Made by a program: the position numbers and the translations under genes
Shown: in pieces, positions 36,151 through 45,403 of the stretch
Layout of the letters: every line of letters begins with the position of its first letter
Position numbering within the stretch: position 1 is the first letter of the stretch
Source of the DNA: Methanothrix harundinacea
GTDB lineage: Archaea > Halobacteriota > Methanosarcinia > Methanotrichales > Methanotrichaceae
NCBI GenBank assembly: GCA_002502785.1
Contig: DAQG01000046.1
Coordinates: forward strand, 27,939-91,938
Length of the DNA stretch: 64,000 bases
Reading direction: 5' to 3'
Notes under the pieces: generated by a model
What the model saw: only the letters and a program-made list of their open reading frames with translations
Databases searched by the model: none
Told to the model about the DNA's origin: nothing

Positions 36151-37314
36151 GTGTCTCAAAAAAGGCCTTTTCACGTGATGATAATCCCCACTCTAGGCTG
36201 TCCATCCAGCTGCAGTTATTGCTGGAGTTCCGATGAAAAGTCCCCCGTAATGACCATCGAAACCGTAAAAGATGTGGTTGAGTGGCTTAAAAATTTCAGG
36301 GACGATCCCGTCACCTTCACCTTCCACGGCGGAGAGCCACTTCTTGCAGGCGCTGACTTTTACCGGGAGACGTTGTCTTTGCTGACGGAGGGACTCTGTC
36401 ACATGAAAATTGCCTTTGCCCTCCAGACGAACCTCTGGAAGATGACCCCGGAGCTGGCCACGGTTTTGGCGGAGTACAAGATCCCCATCGGCTCAAGCTT
36501 GGACGGCCCAAAGGAGCTCAACGATCTGCAGAGGAGCGAGGGGTATTTCGATAAGATGATGGCCGGTTATGAGATCGCCAAGGCTCACGGCCTCTCCGTC
36601 CAGTTCATATGCACCTTCACCTCCTACTCTGTGGATTTCAAGGAGGATATCTTTGACTTCTTCCTTGATAATGGCCTAACCCTGAAGCTTCATCCAGCCC
36701 TCCCCTCCTTGAAGAGCGACGACCCTGATAAGTGGGCTCTTGCTCCCGAAAAGTATGGGGAGCTCCTCGTCTATCTTTTGGACAAATATCTCGAAAATAT
36801 GGATGATATCGTGATCAGGAACATCAACGACCTCTGTAGATGCGTCTTCACCAGCCGGGGGACCGTCTGCACCTACGTTGACTGCATGGAGGACACCTTT
36901 GCGGTGGGGCCCGACGGGAGCATTTACCCTTGCTACCGGTTCGTGGGGATGCCGGAGTGGGTCATGGGCAACGTCCGCGACCATCCAAGCCAGGAGGTCC
37001 TCGCCGAATCCGAGGCCGGAAAGCGGATGCACCAGTTCAAGGAGCGGGTGGACGGTGAATGCAAGGGATGCAAGCACATCAGATACTGTCGAGGCGGGTG
37101 TCCCTACAACGCCATAGCGCCGACGGGCGGCGAGATAAAGGGCGTCGATCCCCACTGCGTCGCCTACAAGAGGATCTTCGACGAGATCTCCGACCGGTTC
37201 AACAAGGAGATGTTCGGGTCCTTTGGCATGGGTATGACACCCCCACAACCTGTTCCTCCTGAGGGTGCAAAGCCCGGGATAATGGCGTTAATTCAGAAGA
37301 TCATATCGAGCTAG
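36151..37314 (+). CDS. Radical SAM/SPASM peptide-modifying enzyme
   Basis: 387 residues. The radical SAM cluster site is C17-x3-C21-x2-C24 (LGCPSSCSYCWSS), with FHGGEPLLAG as the SAM motif. A SPASM-type C-terminus holds many cysteines (CMEDTFAVGPDGSIYPCYRF, then CKGCKHIRYCRGGC) for two more Fe-S clusters. This layout is that of anaerobic sulfatase-maturing enzymes and of the peptide-modifying radical SAM proteins of methanogens. No precursor peptide gene was found in the adjoining gaps. It is divergent from mmp10 across 102 bases, so a role in modifying MCR or another protein is possible but unproven. The start is GTG with a weak Shine-Dalgarno. Confidence 0.85.
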   Translation: MSQKRPFHVMIIPTLGCPSSCSYCWSSDEKSPVMTIETVKDVVEWLKNFRDDPVTFTFHGGEPLLAGADFYRETLSLLTEGLCHMKIAFALQTNLWKMTPELATVLAEYKIPIGSSLDGPKELNDLQRSEGYFDKMMAGYEIAKAHGLSVQFICTFTSYSVDFKEDIFDFFLDNGLTLKLHPALPSLKSDDPDKWALAPEKYGELLVYLLDKYLENMDDIVIRNINDLCRCVFTSRGTVCTYVDCMEDTFAVGPDGSIYPCYRFVGMPEWVMGNVRDHPSQEVLAESEAGKRMHQFKERVDGECKGCKHIRYCRGGCPYNAIAPTGGEIKGVDPHCVAYKRIFDEISDRFNKEMFGSFGMGMTPPQPVPPEGAKPGIMALIQKIISS

Positions 37315-37375
37315 AAATTGCAGAGTTCGGGCTTTCTGCTCGAACCCCAATCTTTTCTACGCTGCCATATATTTT

Positions 37376-38332
37376 TCATAGGATCGTCAGTATAGTGATG
37401 ATCTCAAGGAAGTATATCGCCACCAGCATGCTCCCCTCAAACCTCGTTATTCTATTTCCCAGGACCATGAACCCCAAAAGGAGGCTGATCAAAACGACCA
37501 CGGGAAGGGTGGTGGAGACGAAGGCTTCGTTCACGGCCACGTCCTGAACCAGGGAGGAGACTCCGAGGATTATCAGGGCGTTGAAGGTGTTGGCGCCCAG
37601 GACGTCTCCCATGGCGATGTCGCCCCGGCCGTTCTTGGCGGCGACGATGGCGGTGCTGATCTCAGGAAGGGAGGTTCCCACCGCGAGAAGAATTACCGCC
37701 ACCACCGCTTCGGAGAGGCCCAGGGTAGAGGAGATCGTCCTTATCGCCTCGATCATGTAGTTGGCGCCGACCGAGAGCATAGCGATCCCGGCCAGGAATT
37801 GGGCGAGGTACCTGGGCCTGAACTTCTCGCTTCCCTTCGACTCGCTCTTTCGATGCTCTGAGATCTCGTGACGGATGAAGGAGAGGTAGATCGCGATCAG
37901 GAAGATCCCCTCTATCCAGGTAATTTTGAAGTCCAGGAAGACCACGAAGACCGCCAGCATCGAAGCCAGGAGGAATGATAGGTCCGTCTCCAGGATCTTC
38001 CTATCGATGTATATCCCGTAGAACATCGCCGCTGCGCCCAGGGCGAGGCCGGTGTTCGCCAGGATCGACCCCAGGACGTTTCCGGCGGCTATCTCGGGCC
38101 TGCCTCCATCGACCAGCATCGCCACAAGAGAGGTCGAGAACTCCGGAAGGGCCGTGCCGAAGGCGACCACCGTCGCCCCTATAACGAACTCTGATACGCC
38201 GAGGACCTTGGCAAAGTGGACGGCACTATCGGTGATCGACTTCGCCCCGTAGTAGAGGGCGACCAGGCTTACGGCGAATATCAAAAACTCCAGCAATAAA
38301 CCAGCCTCTAAAGCCTCCTCGTTGGTCCTCAT
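37376..38332 (-). CDS. Sodium/calcium exchanger family (CaCA) membrane protein
   Basis: 318 residues with about ten membrane helices in two homologous halves. The ion-binding alpha repeats are VAFGTALPEFSTS (59-64 core GTALPE) with GNVLGSILANT, and LAVGTSLPEISTA (219-224) with GDVLGANTFN. YrbG/NCX-type proteins exchange Ca2+ or another cation against Na+ or H+. Asp at 243 in place of the usual Asn (GDVLGAN) suggests altered ion choice. The ATG at 38332 has only a TATA box (ATATAAG, about 38370) upstream; a TTG 12 codons later, after GAGGCTGG, is an alternative start. Confidence 0.9.
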   Translation of the reverse strand: MRTNEEALEAGLLLEFLIFAVSLVALYYGAKSITDSAVHFAKVLGVSEFVIGATVVAFGTALPEFSTSLVAMLVDGGRPEIAAGNVLGSILANTGLALGAAAMFYGIYIDRKILETDLSFLLASMLAVFVVFLDFKITWIEGIFLIAIYLSFIRHEISEHRKSESKGSEKFRPRYLAQFLAGIAMLSVGANYMIEAIRTISSTLGLSEAVVAVILLAVGTSLPEISTAIVAAKNGRGDIAMGDVLGANTFNALIILGVSSLVQDVAVNEAFVSTTLPVVVLISLLLGFMVLGNRITRFEGSMLVAIYFLEIITILTIL

Positions 38333-38648
38333 TAATTAATCAATCTGTCTTCGACTTGGCCGGGGCTGGCTTATATGATGTCTGAAGGATGCGAACGCCA
38401 GCAGAAGGCGTCAGACCAGATGAGGATATACCGGGCGTGACCTCGGAAATCTGGGAAAATTCCGCCGAAACCCGGGGAAAATAAGATATACAGCCTTGAA
38501 TAGGTATTTTAATGAGAAGATACAAAGGATTTCCCGATTATAGATCGACCAGGGGGTTCTCAGGGACTAAGGCGCCCTGAGGGATTTTCAGGCCGGGAGC
38601 TTTATGTGACGTCCCGGACTGGATCGGAGTAGCAAAGGGTGGTCGAGG
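38333..38648. other. Intergenic region between divergent exchanger and smc genes
   Basis: These 316 bases hold no gene I can support. Visible signals are the exchanger TATA box on the minus strand (about 38369-38379), an AT-rich GAAAATAAGATATACAG on the plus strand (about 38477-38493), and CCGGGA/TCCCGG flanking a 13-base spacer near 38593-38617, a weak hairpin just ahead of smc. Confidence 0.4.
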
Positions 38649-41600
38649 TTGCACATTAAGGAGATAGAGCTCAGAAACTTCAAGTCCTTTGGCAGGAAGG
38701 TAGTGATACCTCTGCACAACGACTTCGTAGCCGTCACCGGTCCCAACGGGAGCGGTAAGTCCAACGTCGTCGACGCTCTTCTCTTCGCTCTATCCCTCTC
38801 GTCCAGCAGGGCGATGAGGGCCGAGAGGCTCCCCGACCTGATATACCGGGGCGACAACGGCAAAAACCCCGACTTCGCCCAGGTGACTGTTAAGTTCGAC
38901 AACTCCAGCAGGACCGTTCCGGTGGACGAAGACGTCGTCGAGATATCGAGGAAGGTCAGGCTGACCAAAAACAAGTACCAGAGCATCTACTATTTTAACG
39001 GCAATCCCTGCACCCAAACGGAGATCCACGATCACCTATCACGGGCCGGGATCACCCCCGAGGGCTACAACGTGGTCATGCAGGGTGACGTCACCAGGAT
39101 CATCGAGATGTCGCCCCTTGAAAGAAGGAGGATCATCGACGAGATCGCTGGCGTCGCCGAGTTCGACGAGAAGAAGAAGAAGGCCCTCGAGGAGCTGGAG
39201 GTGGTGAGGGAGCGGATCGACCGGGGCGACGTGATCCTGGAGGAGGTCGAATCCCAGCTATCGAGGCTCGCTGAGGAGAGGGACAGGGCCCTCGCCTACC
39301 AGGCCCAGCGGGAGGAGAAACGCCGCCAGGAGGCCTTCCTGCTTTTGGCGAAGTTGAAAGAGGCAGAATCCGACCTCGCCGAATTGGAGAGGGAGGGGGA
39401 GGGCCTCCGAACGAGAGATGAGGAGCTTTCCGAAAGGCTGGATCGGGAGAGGGCGGAGCTGTCGGACCTCGAAGGAGAGCTGAAAGAGCTGAACTCCGAG
39501 ATCACCTACAAGGGCGAGGACGAGCAGATCGAGGTCAAGCGGCGGATGGTGGAGATGAAGGGCCAGATCGAGGCCGAGGAGAACCGGATCGAGATGGCTG
39601 ACGCCGAAATCGCTGAGATGGAAGCCGAGCAGAGGTCCGACTACCTGGAGACCGACCGGCTCAGCCGGGAGGCGGAGGCTCTCTCCTCGAAGATCAGAGA
39701 CGGGTCCATCAGAAAAGCGAGCATCATCGCCGAAATCGAGGAGAGAGATGAGGCCCTCGGAGGCTACCGGGAGAAGATCGCCAAGGCCGATGCTCGATAC
39801 GCGGAGCTGAGAGACCAGCTCTCAGCGGTTAAGATGGAGTGGGAAGAGGCCAAGTCGAAGGTGGCAGACCTTATGCGGGAAAGGGACCGCCACCTCGACG
39901 CCGCTAGAAGGAGGTCGATCGAGCGGGAGGAGGTGGCTCTTGAGATCTCCGAGGCAAAAGAGACTATGGCCGGCTTTGGTAGGGAGAAGGAGAGGATCGT
40001 TCGTGATCGGAAGGGCTTTGAGGACCGGATCTCGGCCCTTGAAGAGGAGAGGGATGACCTCGATTCCGCAAGGATATCGATACGGCGGGAGATGGCCCAG
40101 GTCGATGATAAGCTCCAGAAGCTCCAGATGGAGAAGGCCAGGGCCGAGGCGAGTCTGCGGTCTGCGGGAGAGGGGTCGGGCTACAGCAGGGCCGTGGAGG
40201 CGATAAGGTCCTCCATCAGCCAGAACCTGTTGACCGGTTTGTACGGAACGATAGCAGAGCTCGGCGACGTCGGCGAGGAGCACGCTACGGCTCTGGAGGT
40301 GGCGGCTGGCGCGAGGCTTCAGAGTATCGTCGCCGAGACCGACGGGGACGCGGCCAGGGCTATCGAGAGCCTGAAGAGGTCGAAGGCCGGAAGGGCCACC
40401 TTCCTTCCCCTGAACAAGATGCAGTCGGGACGACCCCCGGCTGCACCGAATGAGCCGGGCGTCGTCGACTACGCCCTCAACCTCGTCGGGTTCGACCCCC
40501 GTTTTCTCCCGGCCTTCTGGCACGTCTTCAGGGATACCCTGGTGGTGAAAGACCTGGAGACGGCGAGAAAACTGATGGGCCGCTATCGGATGGTGACCCT
40601 GGATGGGGACCTTGTGGAGAAAGGGGGCGCCATGACCGGGGGCCATTTCAAGTCCAGGCTCAAGTTTGCCGCTGACGAGCGGCAGAAGCTCGAGGAGGCA
40701 TCAAGAAAGGTCTTTTTGGCACAGTCCGAGAGGGAGGCGCTGATCGAGAGGCTCGACAGGGTCGAAGGCGAAGTCTCCGTCGTCAGACGGGAGATGGAGG
40801 ATCTGGGCAGGGAGATCGCAAGTATCGGCTTCAGGCTGGAGGAGATCGAGGGCCTGAAGCTCCGGCTCGAACGGTCCGTCCAGGACCGGGAGAAGAGGCT
40901 CACCGAGATGAAGGCCGAGGCCGCCGAAGTGAGGGAGAAGCTCGACCTTATGGAGAGGGAGATCCGGGAAAGGGAGTCAGAATCCAGGGGTCACGAGGAG
41001 CGGGCGAGGGTCCTTGAGAAGAGCCTGGAGGGCTCGGAGATCCCGGAGCTTTCAGCCTTAGCCGACGGCCTTGAGGGCGAGATCCGGGGGCTTGAGCGAA
41101 GAGCCTCCGAGATCGAGGCTGAGATCACCGGCGATCGGCTGAGGGAAGAGAGCTGCTCAGCTCGAAAAGCGGAACTTACCGCAAGAAAAGAGGCGCGGGA
41201 GGGAAAGAAGAGGGCGGCGATCGAGAAGAAGAGCACAGCGGCCGAGAGGATCGGGGAGGCGAAGCTCGCCCTCACCGAGCTGGCCCGAAAGGAAAGGGAG
41301 ATCGAGGAGGAGCTCTCCGGCCTGAAGGGTGCGAGAAGCCAGCTTCTCGACAAGACCATGGCCAAGGGGAGGGAGGTCGACTCCACCGACCGGGAGATTG
41401 ACCGGATCAGGGCCCGGATCGCGGCGGCCGAGGGGGCTAGCCAGGAGATGAGGTCTGCGGCCGACGACCTCAGGGCCGAGATCGAGGCTTGCGGGGTCGA
41501 TGTCTCGGAAGAGCCTCCCAAGAGCCAGACTATAATCCGGAAGATCAACGCCCTCGAGAGGTCGATGCAGGAGCTTGAGCCCGTGAACATGCTGGCCATC

Positions 41601-42164
41601 GAGGAGTACGACCGGGTTTTCGACCGTCGTGAGACCCTCCGCGACCGTCGTGAGACCCTCCAGAGGGAGAGAGAAGACCTCCTCGAGAAGCTGGACCGGT
41701 ACGAGGAGATGAAGCGGGAGGCCTTCATGGCCGCCTTCGACGGAATCAACGAGAACTTCAGGGATACGTTCCACAGGCTTTCCGACGGCGAGGGGGAGCT
41801 AATTTTGGAGAACGAGGAGGACCCCCTAAGCGGCGGGATGACGATCAGGGCGAGGCCCGCCCGTAAGGCCTTCCACCGCCTGGAGGCGATGTCCGGGGGC
41901 GAAAAGAGCCTCACAGCCCTCGCCTTCATCTTCGCGATTCAGAGGTTCAGGCCAGCCCCCTTTTACGCCCTGGACGAGATCGACATGTTCCTGGACGGAG
42001 CCAACGTCGAGAGGGTGGCAAAGCTGATCAAGGGGATAGCCGAGATGGCGCAGTTCATAGTCGTCTCCTTGCGTAAGCCCATGATCCAGGAGGCGAAGTA
42101 CATCGTTGGGGTTACGATGCAGGAGAACAACATATCCACAGTAACGGGGGTGTGTCTGAACTGA
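38649..42164 (+). CDS. smc: SMC chromosome segregation ATPase
   Basis: 1171 residues, the full prokaryotic SMC length. Walker A is GPNGSGKSN (31-39); long Glu/Arg-rich coiled coils run to about 500 and from about 680 to 1000, around a hinge (about 505-660, GYSRAVEAIRSSISQNLLTG and FKSRLKFAADE at its end). The C-terminal head has LEAMSGGEKSLTALAFIFAI and Walker B ALDEIDMFLD. It organises and compacts chromosomes as a dimer closed by ScpA/ScpB. The start is TTG 38649 with GGTGG and GAGG nearby. A 21-bp tandem duplication near 41621-41661 repeats DRRETLR in the distal coil. scpA overlaps its end by 13 bases. Confidence 0.95.
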   Translation: MHIKEIELRNFKSFGRKVVIPLHNDFVAVTGPNGSGKSNVVDALLFALSLSSSRAMRAERLPDLIYRGDNGKNPDFAQVTVKFDNSSRTVPVDEDVVEISRKVRLTKNKYQSIYYFNGNPCTQTEIHDHLSRAGITPEGYNVVMQGDVTRIIEMSPLERRRIIDEIAGVAEFDEKKKKALEELEVVRERIDRGDVILEEVESQLSRLAEERDRALAYQAQREEKRRQEAFLLLAKLKEAESDLAELEREGEGLRTRDEELSERLDRERAELSDLEGELKELNSEITYKGEDEQIEVKRRMVEMKGQIEAEENRIEMADAEIAEMEAEQRSDYLETDRLSREAEALSSKIRDGSIRKASIIAEIEERDEALGGYREKIAKADARYAELRDQLSAVKMEWEEAKSKVADLMRERDRHLDAARRRSIEREEVALEISEAKETMAGFGREKERIVRDRKGFEDRISALEEERDDLDSARISIRREMAQVDDKLQKLQMEKARAEASLRSAGEGSGYSRAVEAIRSSISQNLLTGLYGTIAELGDVGEEHATALEVAAGARLQSIVAETDGDAARAIESLKRSKAGRATFLPLNKMQSGRPPAAPNEPGVVDYALNLVGFDPRFLPAFWHVFRDTLVVKDLETARKLMGRYRMVTLDGDLVEKGGAMTGGHFKSRLKFAADERQKLEEASRKVFLAQSEREALIERLDRVEGEVSVVRREMEDLGREIASIGFRLEEIEGLKLRLERSVQDREKRLTEMKAEAAEVREKLDLMEREIRERESESRGHEERARVLEKSLEGSEIPELSALADGLEGEIRGLERRASEIEAEITGDRLREESCSARKAELTARKEAREGKKRAAIEKKSTAAERIGEAKLALTELARKEREIEEELSGLKGARSQLLDKTMAKGREVDSTDREIDRIRARIAAAEGASQEMRSAADDLRAEIEACGVDVSEEPPKSQTIIRKINALERSMQELEPVNMLAIEEYDRVFDRRETLRDRRETLQREREDLLEKLDRYEEMKREAFMAAFDGINENFRDTFHRLSDGEGELILENEEDPLSGGMTIRARPARKAFHRLEAMSGGEKSLTALAFIFAIQRFRPAPFYALDEIDMFLDGANVERVAKLIKGIAEMAQFIVVSLRKPMIQEAKYIVGVTMQENNISTVTGVCLN

Positions 42165-42871
42165 GCTCCATCGTCGAGGTATTGGATATTCCAGAACCCT
42201 TCGGCCTGGAGCCGGACCCGGTCCAGGTCCTGCTGGACCTGGCGAGGAAGGGGGAGATCGACCCCTGGGACGTGGACCTCACCCAGGTGACCGAGAAGTT
42301 TTTGGAGAGGATCGAGTCGATGGGAGATAGGGACCTTCCGGCCCTCGGCAGAACCCTCCTCTACGCCAGCATCCTCTTGAGGATGAAATCGGACTCGATC
42401 GAGGAGGGTGACGATGAGCCCGAAGATGACTATTTCGATGAGTTCGACAACGCTCCGGTCTTCAGGAGGCGAACGGTCGAAGGTCTCCCGGCACCGCCCA
42501 TCCGGAGGAGGACGAGGAGGCCCGTAACCCTGGATGAGCTGATATCGGAGCTGAAGAGGGCCGAGACGGTCGCAGATAGGAAGGTCACCAGGACGAGGGA
42601 GAGGCCCGAGGCCACGGTAGAGGAGGCGATGGAACGGGCCCACGAGGAGGGGATCGAGGACCGGATCCGTGCACTTCGAGGATTGATCTTCGAGAGGCTG
42701 GAGGCGGAGGATAGAGTCTCCTTTTCGGATATAGGAAACTGCGACGTATTGAGCTACGTATCTCTCCTCTTCATGGCTGGGAGAAGGGAGATCTGGCTTG
42801 AGCAGGAAACACTCTTCGGCGAGCTTTATATACAGAGGCACCCCGGTGGGAAGGGGGAACCGCTCGCATGA
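42152..42871 (+). CDS. scpA: Segregation and condensation protein A (ScpA, kleisin)
   Basis: 239 residues. The ScpA pattern is present: PVQVLLDLARKGEIDPWDVD, then LGRTLLYASILLRMKSD, and a C-terminal winged helix RVSFSDIGNCDVLSYVSLLF. The middle (about 90-140) is charged and likely flexible. It bridges the two SMC heads. The start is GTG within the end of smc, so translation is coupled. Confidence 0.93.
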   Translation: MSELSSIVEVLDIPEPFGLEPDPVQVLLDLARKGEIDPWDVDLTQVTEKFLERIESMGDRDLPALGRTLLYASILLRMKSDSIEEGDDEPEDDYFDEFDNAPVFRRRTVEGLPAPPIRRRTRRPVTLDELISELKRAETVADRKVTRTRERPEATVEEAMERAHEEGIEDRIRALRGLIFERLEAEDRVSFSDIGNCDVLSYVSLLFMAGRREIWLEQETLFGELYIQRHPGGKGEPLA

Positions 42872-42883
42872 GGTGGATCTGAT

Positions 42884-43933
42884 TTGCCAGAGGACGTTTC
42901 TGAGGACGAGGACCTGGCGGTCGTGGTGGAGGCAGCCCTCTTTGCCGCGGGCAGGCCTCTTTCGATAGGAGAGATCGCGGAGGTGACGGACCTGCCCATC
43001 AGGACCGTCAGGACTCTGGCCGAGGGATTGGTCCGGGACTATTCGGAGAGGGGCGGCGGAATCGAGATCAAGGAGTTTGAGGACCGTTTCGTGATGCAGG
43101 TTCGGGCTTCGTTGGCGGACCGGGTGAGCAAGGTCGGCCCAAAGGAGCTGGAGGCTCCGCTCCTGCGGACCCTCGCCATCATCGCCTACAACCAGCCGAT
43201 AGCCCAGAGCGAGCTTGCGAGGCTCAGGGGAAACAAGAGCTACGGCCACGTGAAAGAGCTGGAGGACCTGGGTCTGGTACAGGCCGAGAAGGAGGGGCGG
43301 ACGAAGATAATCACCACCACCAAGAACTTCGCCGAGTACTTCGGCCTCGACTTCGACGACCCCAACTTCGTCAAAAGGGTGATGAAGGAGAGAAAGAGGC
43401 TCGGAGTCACCCCCATGTACAGAAGCCTTGCCGAGCGGATGGGGCTTGAGTTTGCGGTTGTCAACCCCTACAAGCCCTACAAAAACGACATCCAGCTGAT
43501 GAAGAGGCTCGACCTTTTGGTCATAGCCCCCGGCTACGAGGATAGGGCAAAAGATCACTATTCAGGGGAGTTGATCGAGGCGGGCGTAAAAACCCTCACC
43601 CAGGCCAAAGAGAGCATCAATCTGATCGCTGAAAAGTCGGGCAGGTTCGATCCCGAGAAGACCGAGATCCTCCTGGAGGAGATCGAATCCCTCCTGGTGG
43701 AGTACAGGGAAAGGGCGAAAGGAGCCCGCCCGGTAAAGCCTCTCACGCCCATGATCGAGGAGATTGCCCTGGACGTAGGAATCTCGGTAGACGAGAACGG
43801 CATCACTGCCGCCCCCGACTACAAGGAGCTGGAGGCCGAGATCCAGGTTCCGACCCATCAGCCCTACGATATAGACATCATCGAGAGGATCAAGGAGCGG
43901 TACGAGGCTCTTCTCAAAGGGTGCGGCGTCTAG
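42884..43933 (+). CDS. scpB: ScpB with an unusual C-terminal extension
   Basis: 349 residues, about twice the usual ScpB. Residues 8-160 are a normal ScpB: two winged helices with VVEAALFAAGRPLSIGEIAE, then TLAIIAYNQPIAQSELARLR, and KNFAEYFGL. Residues 165-349 form an added domain I do not recognise, with YRSLAERMGLEFAVVNPYKP, DLLVIAPGYEDRAKD and VKTLTQAKESINLIAEKSG, then a helical region. The start is TTG 42884, with AGGTGG 9 bases upstream. It is the third gene of the smc-scpA-scpB operon. Confidence 0.9.
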   Translation: MPEDVSEDEDLAVVVEAALFAAGRPLSIGEIAEVTDLPIRTVRTLAEGLVRDYSERGGGIEIKEFEDRFVMQVRASLADRVSKVGPKELEAPLLRTLAIIAYNQPIAQSELARLRGNKSYGHVKELEDLGLVQAEKEGRTKIITTTKNFAEYFGLDFDDPNFVKRVMKERKRLGVTPMYRSLAERMGLEFAVVNPYKPYKNDIQLMKRLDLLVIAPGYEDRAKDHYSGELIEAGVKTLTQAKESINLIAEKSGRFDPEKTEILLEEIESLLVEYRERAKGARPVKPLTPMIEEIALDVGISVDENGITAAPDYKELEAEIQVPTHQPYDIDIIERIKERYEALLKGCGV

Positions 43934-43972
43934 ATAGTATCTAGCGCCTGATGGTGTCGATTCTCACGATAT

Positions 43973-44749
43973 CTATTCCTCTTCGTGACCCCCTAAGTAG
44001 AAGCCGTGCCATGTGTGAACCCAGACGTCGCCCGTCTCGGCGTTGACGCTGAGCATCCCCTCGACCTCGACGCGGCCGAAGTCGAAGGTGTAGTAGCCGG
44101 GGAATGACGACGATCCGACCACTTCTGAGCCGGGGAGGTAACCCGAAAGGAAAGTTTCTGCCAGATCTCTTGCGCCTTCCAGGTCGTACTTGGGCGATTC
44201 AGAATTGGCCTGCCATAGACCGAATCGGGTGTTCCAGGCCATATTCGGTCCCGGCTCCGGATAGACGGCTCCCGAGTATCTGTCTGCCAAGATCTCGGCG
44301 AGTCCCTCATTTGTCTTCGAGTCTGTGACCTGGGCGTAGTAGTTGTTGCTGAAGGTCATGAAGTCCTTTAGTTCGACCTCGTCGCCGAACTCGGCCGCGA
44401 AGGCCGAAAGAAGGTTTCTCGCCTCATCTTCTGATATCGGCACCTCATCGGGGAAGTAAAGGGCCATCATCCCCATGCCGCCCGATCCTGCTCCCATCAT
44501 CCCCGTATAGTATCTGCGACCGAAGCCATCCATCATGCCGGGCCCCATCGCCTCGGACCTGTATCGGTCGTATCCGGAACCGTCCCAGTTGCCCATCATT
44601 CCGGGTCCCCCACCGCCGTATCCGGAGCCCTGCCAGTAGCGCATCGGATCTGTGCCATCCCTTCTGATCTCCAGGACTAGGAGGGCGAGGAGGATCACTA
44701 TTATGACGCCTGCAGCAATCAAAAGGTTCCTGTTTGTGTTGTCAGCCAT
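43973..44749 (-). CDS. Membrane-anchored protein with Gly/Met-rich linker and PepSY-like repeats
   Basis: 258 residues. One N-terminal membrane helix (LLIAAGVIIVILLALLVLEI) is followed by a linker of about 70 residues rich in Gly, Met and Tyr (GGGPGMMGNWDGSGYD, GMMGAGSGGMGMM). Two similar domains follow, each beginning with an ISEDEAR/YDLEGAR-type helix (about 101-160 and 195-255); the second ends in beta strands VEGMLSVNAETGDVWVHTWH. This is the PepSY pattern. It faces outward, probably as an anchored envelope protein. Met-rich linkers can bind copper, but that is a guess here. Confidence 0.7.
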   Translation of the reverse strand: MADNTNRNLLIAAGVIIVILLALLVLEIRRDGTDPMRYWQGSGYGGGGPGMMGNWDGSGYDRYRSEAMGPGMMDGFGRRYYTGMMGAGSGGMGMMALYFPDEVPISEDEARNLLSAFAAEFGDEVELKDFMTFSNNYYAQVTDSKTNEGLAEILADRYSGAVYPEPGPNMAWNTRFGLWQANSESPKYDLEGARDLAETFLSGYLPGSEVVGSSSFPGYYTFDFGRVEVEGMLSVNAETGDVWVHTWHGFYLGGHEEE

Positions 44750-44908
44750 GATCTATCATCCTCTGAGAAAAGCACTTCATCAGGCCGATCGCGAACTTCA
44801 GCATGCATCTACCATTGTATCGCAACTTATTTCAATTTTTGGATCGATTGGAACTTGGGAAAGGCGTATTTGAGATAAGTTGCTGTATATCGGATTGGTG
44901 ATGCAGAT

Positions 44909-45301
44909 ATGACGGAAAAGGCGGATTTGAAGAACTGCGATCGCTGCGGGCGCGAGTTTCCGACTGAAGACCTCATCGAAGAGGGCGGGGCGCAGATATG
45001 CGAGAACTGTTACATCAACGCCCACCAGAAGATCAAGGTCTGCGACCCCTGGGCCGTAAGGTCCAAGAAGATATTGAGGGAAAAGGCGGGCCAGGTCGGG
45101 ACCGATGGCCTCACTGACGTCCAGAAGGAGATCTACGAGTTCATCATCTCAAAGGGCGGAGCCACCAGGGAACAGATAGCAGATCAGTTCACCCTCCCCC
45201 CCGAGGAGCTGGAAAACGAATTTGCGATCCTTCGGCACTGCGAGCTGGTGAAGGGCCAGAAGCGGGATGACGGCGTCTACATCGTCGCCTTCGAGGATTG
45301 A
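44909..45301 (+). CDS. Zinc-ribbon plus winged-helix protein, possible transcription regulator
   Basis: 130 residues. An N-terminal zinc finger has C10-x2-C13 and C31-x2-C34 (NCDRCGREF, ICENCYINA); residues 65-130 form a winged helix (TDVQKEIYEFIISKGGATRE, then LPPEELENEFAILRHCELVK). It is probably a DNA-binding regulator conserved in Methanosarcinales-type archaea; the target is unknown. A TATA-like GTATATCGG lies about 20 bases upstream. Confidence 0.78.
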   Translation: MTEKADLKNCDRCGREFPTEDLIEEGGAQICENCYINAHQKIKVCDPWAVRSKKILREKAGQVGTDGLTDVQKEIYEFIISKGGATREQIADQFTLPPEELENEFAILRHCELVKGQKRDDGVYIVAFED

Positions 45302-45403
45302 GGGCGGGGGGCAAATTCCTTTTTTAATCAATCAAATATCGAATGAACTGAACGAAAAGAGATTAGAACCCGCAAGAATTGAAGACCTCTCAGGTGGACC
45401 CGG

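Noticed and set aside
38340..38525. A 61-codon minus-strand frame upstream of the exchanger gene
   Set aside because: It covers the exchanger promoter, has no ribosome site and no recognisable content.
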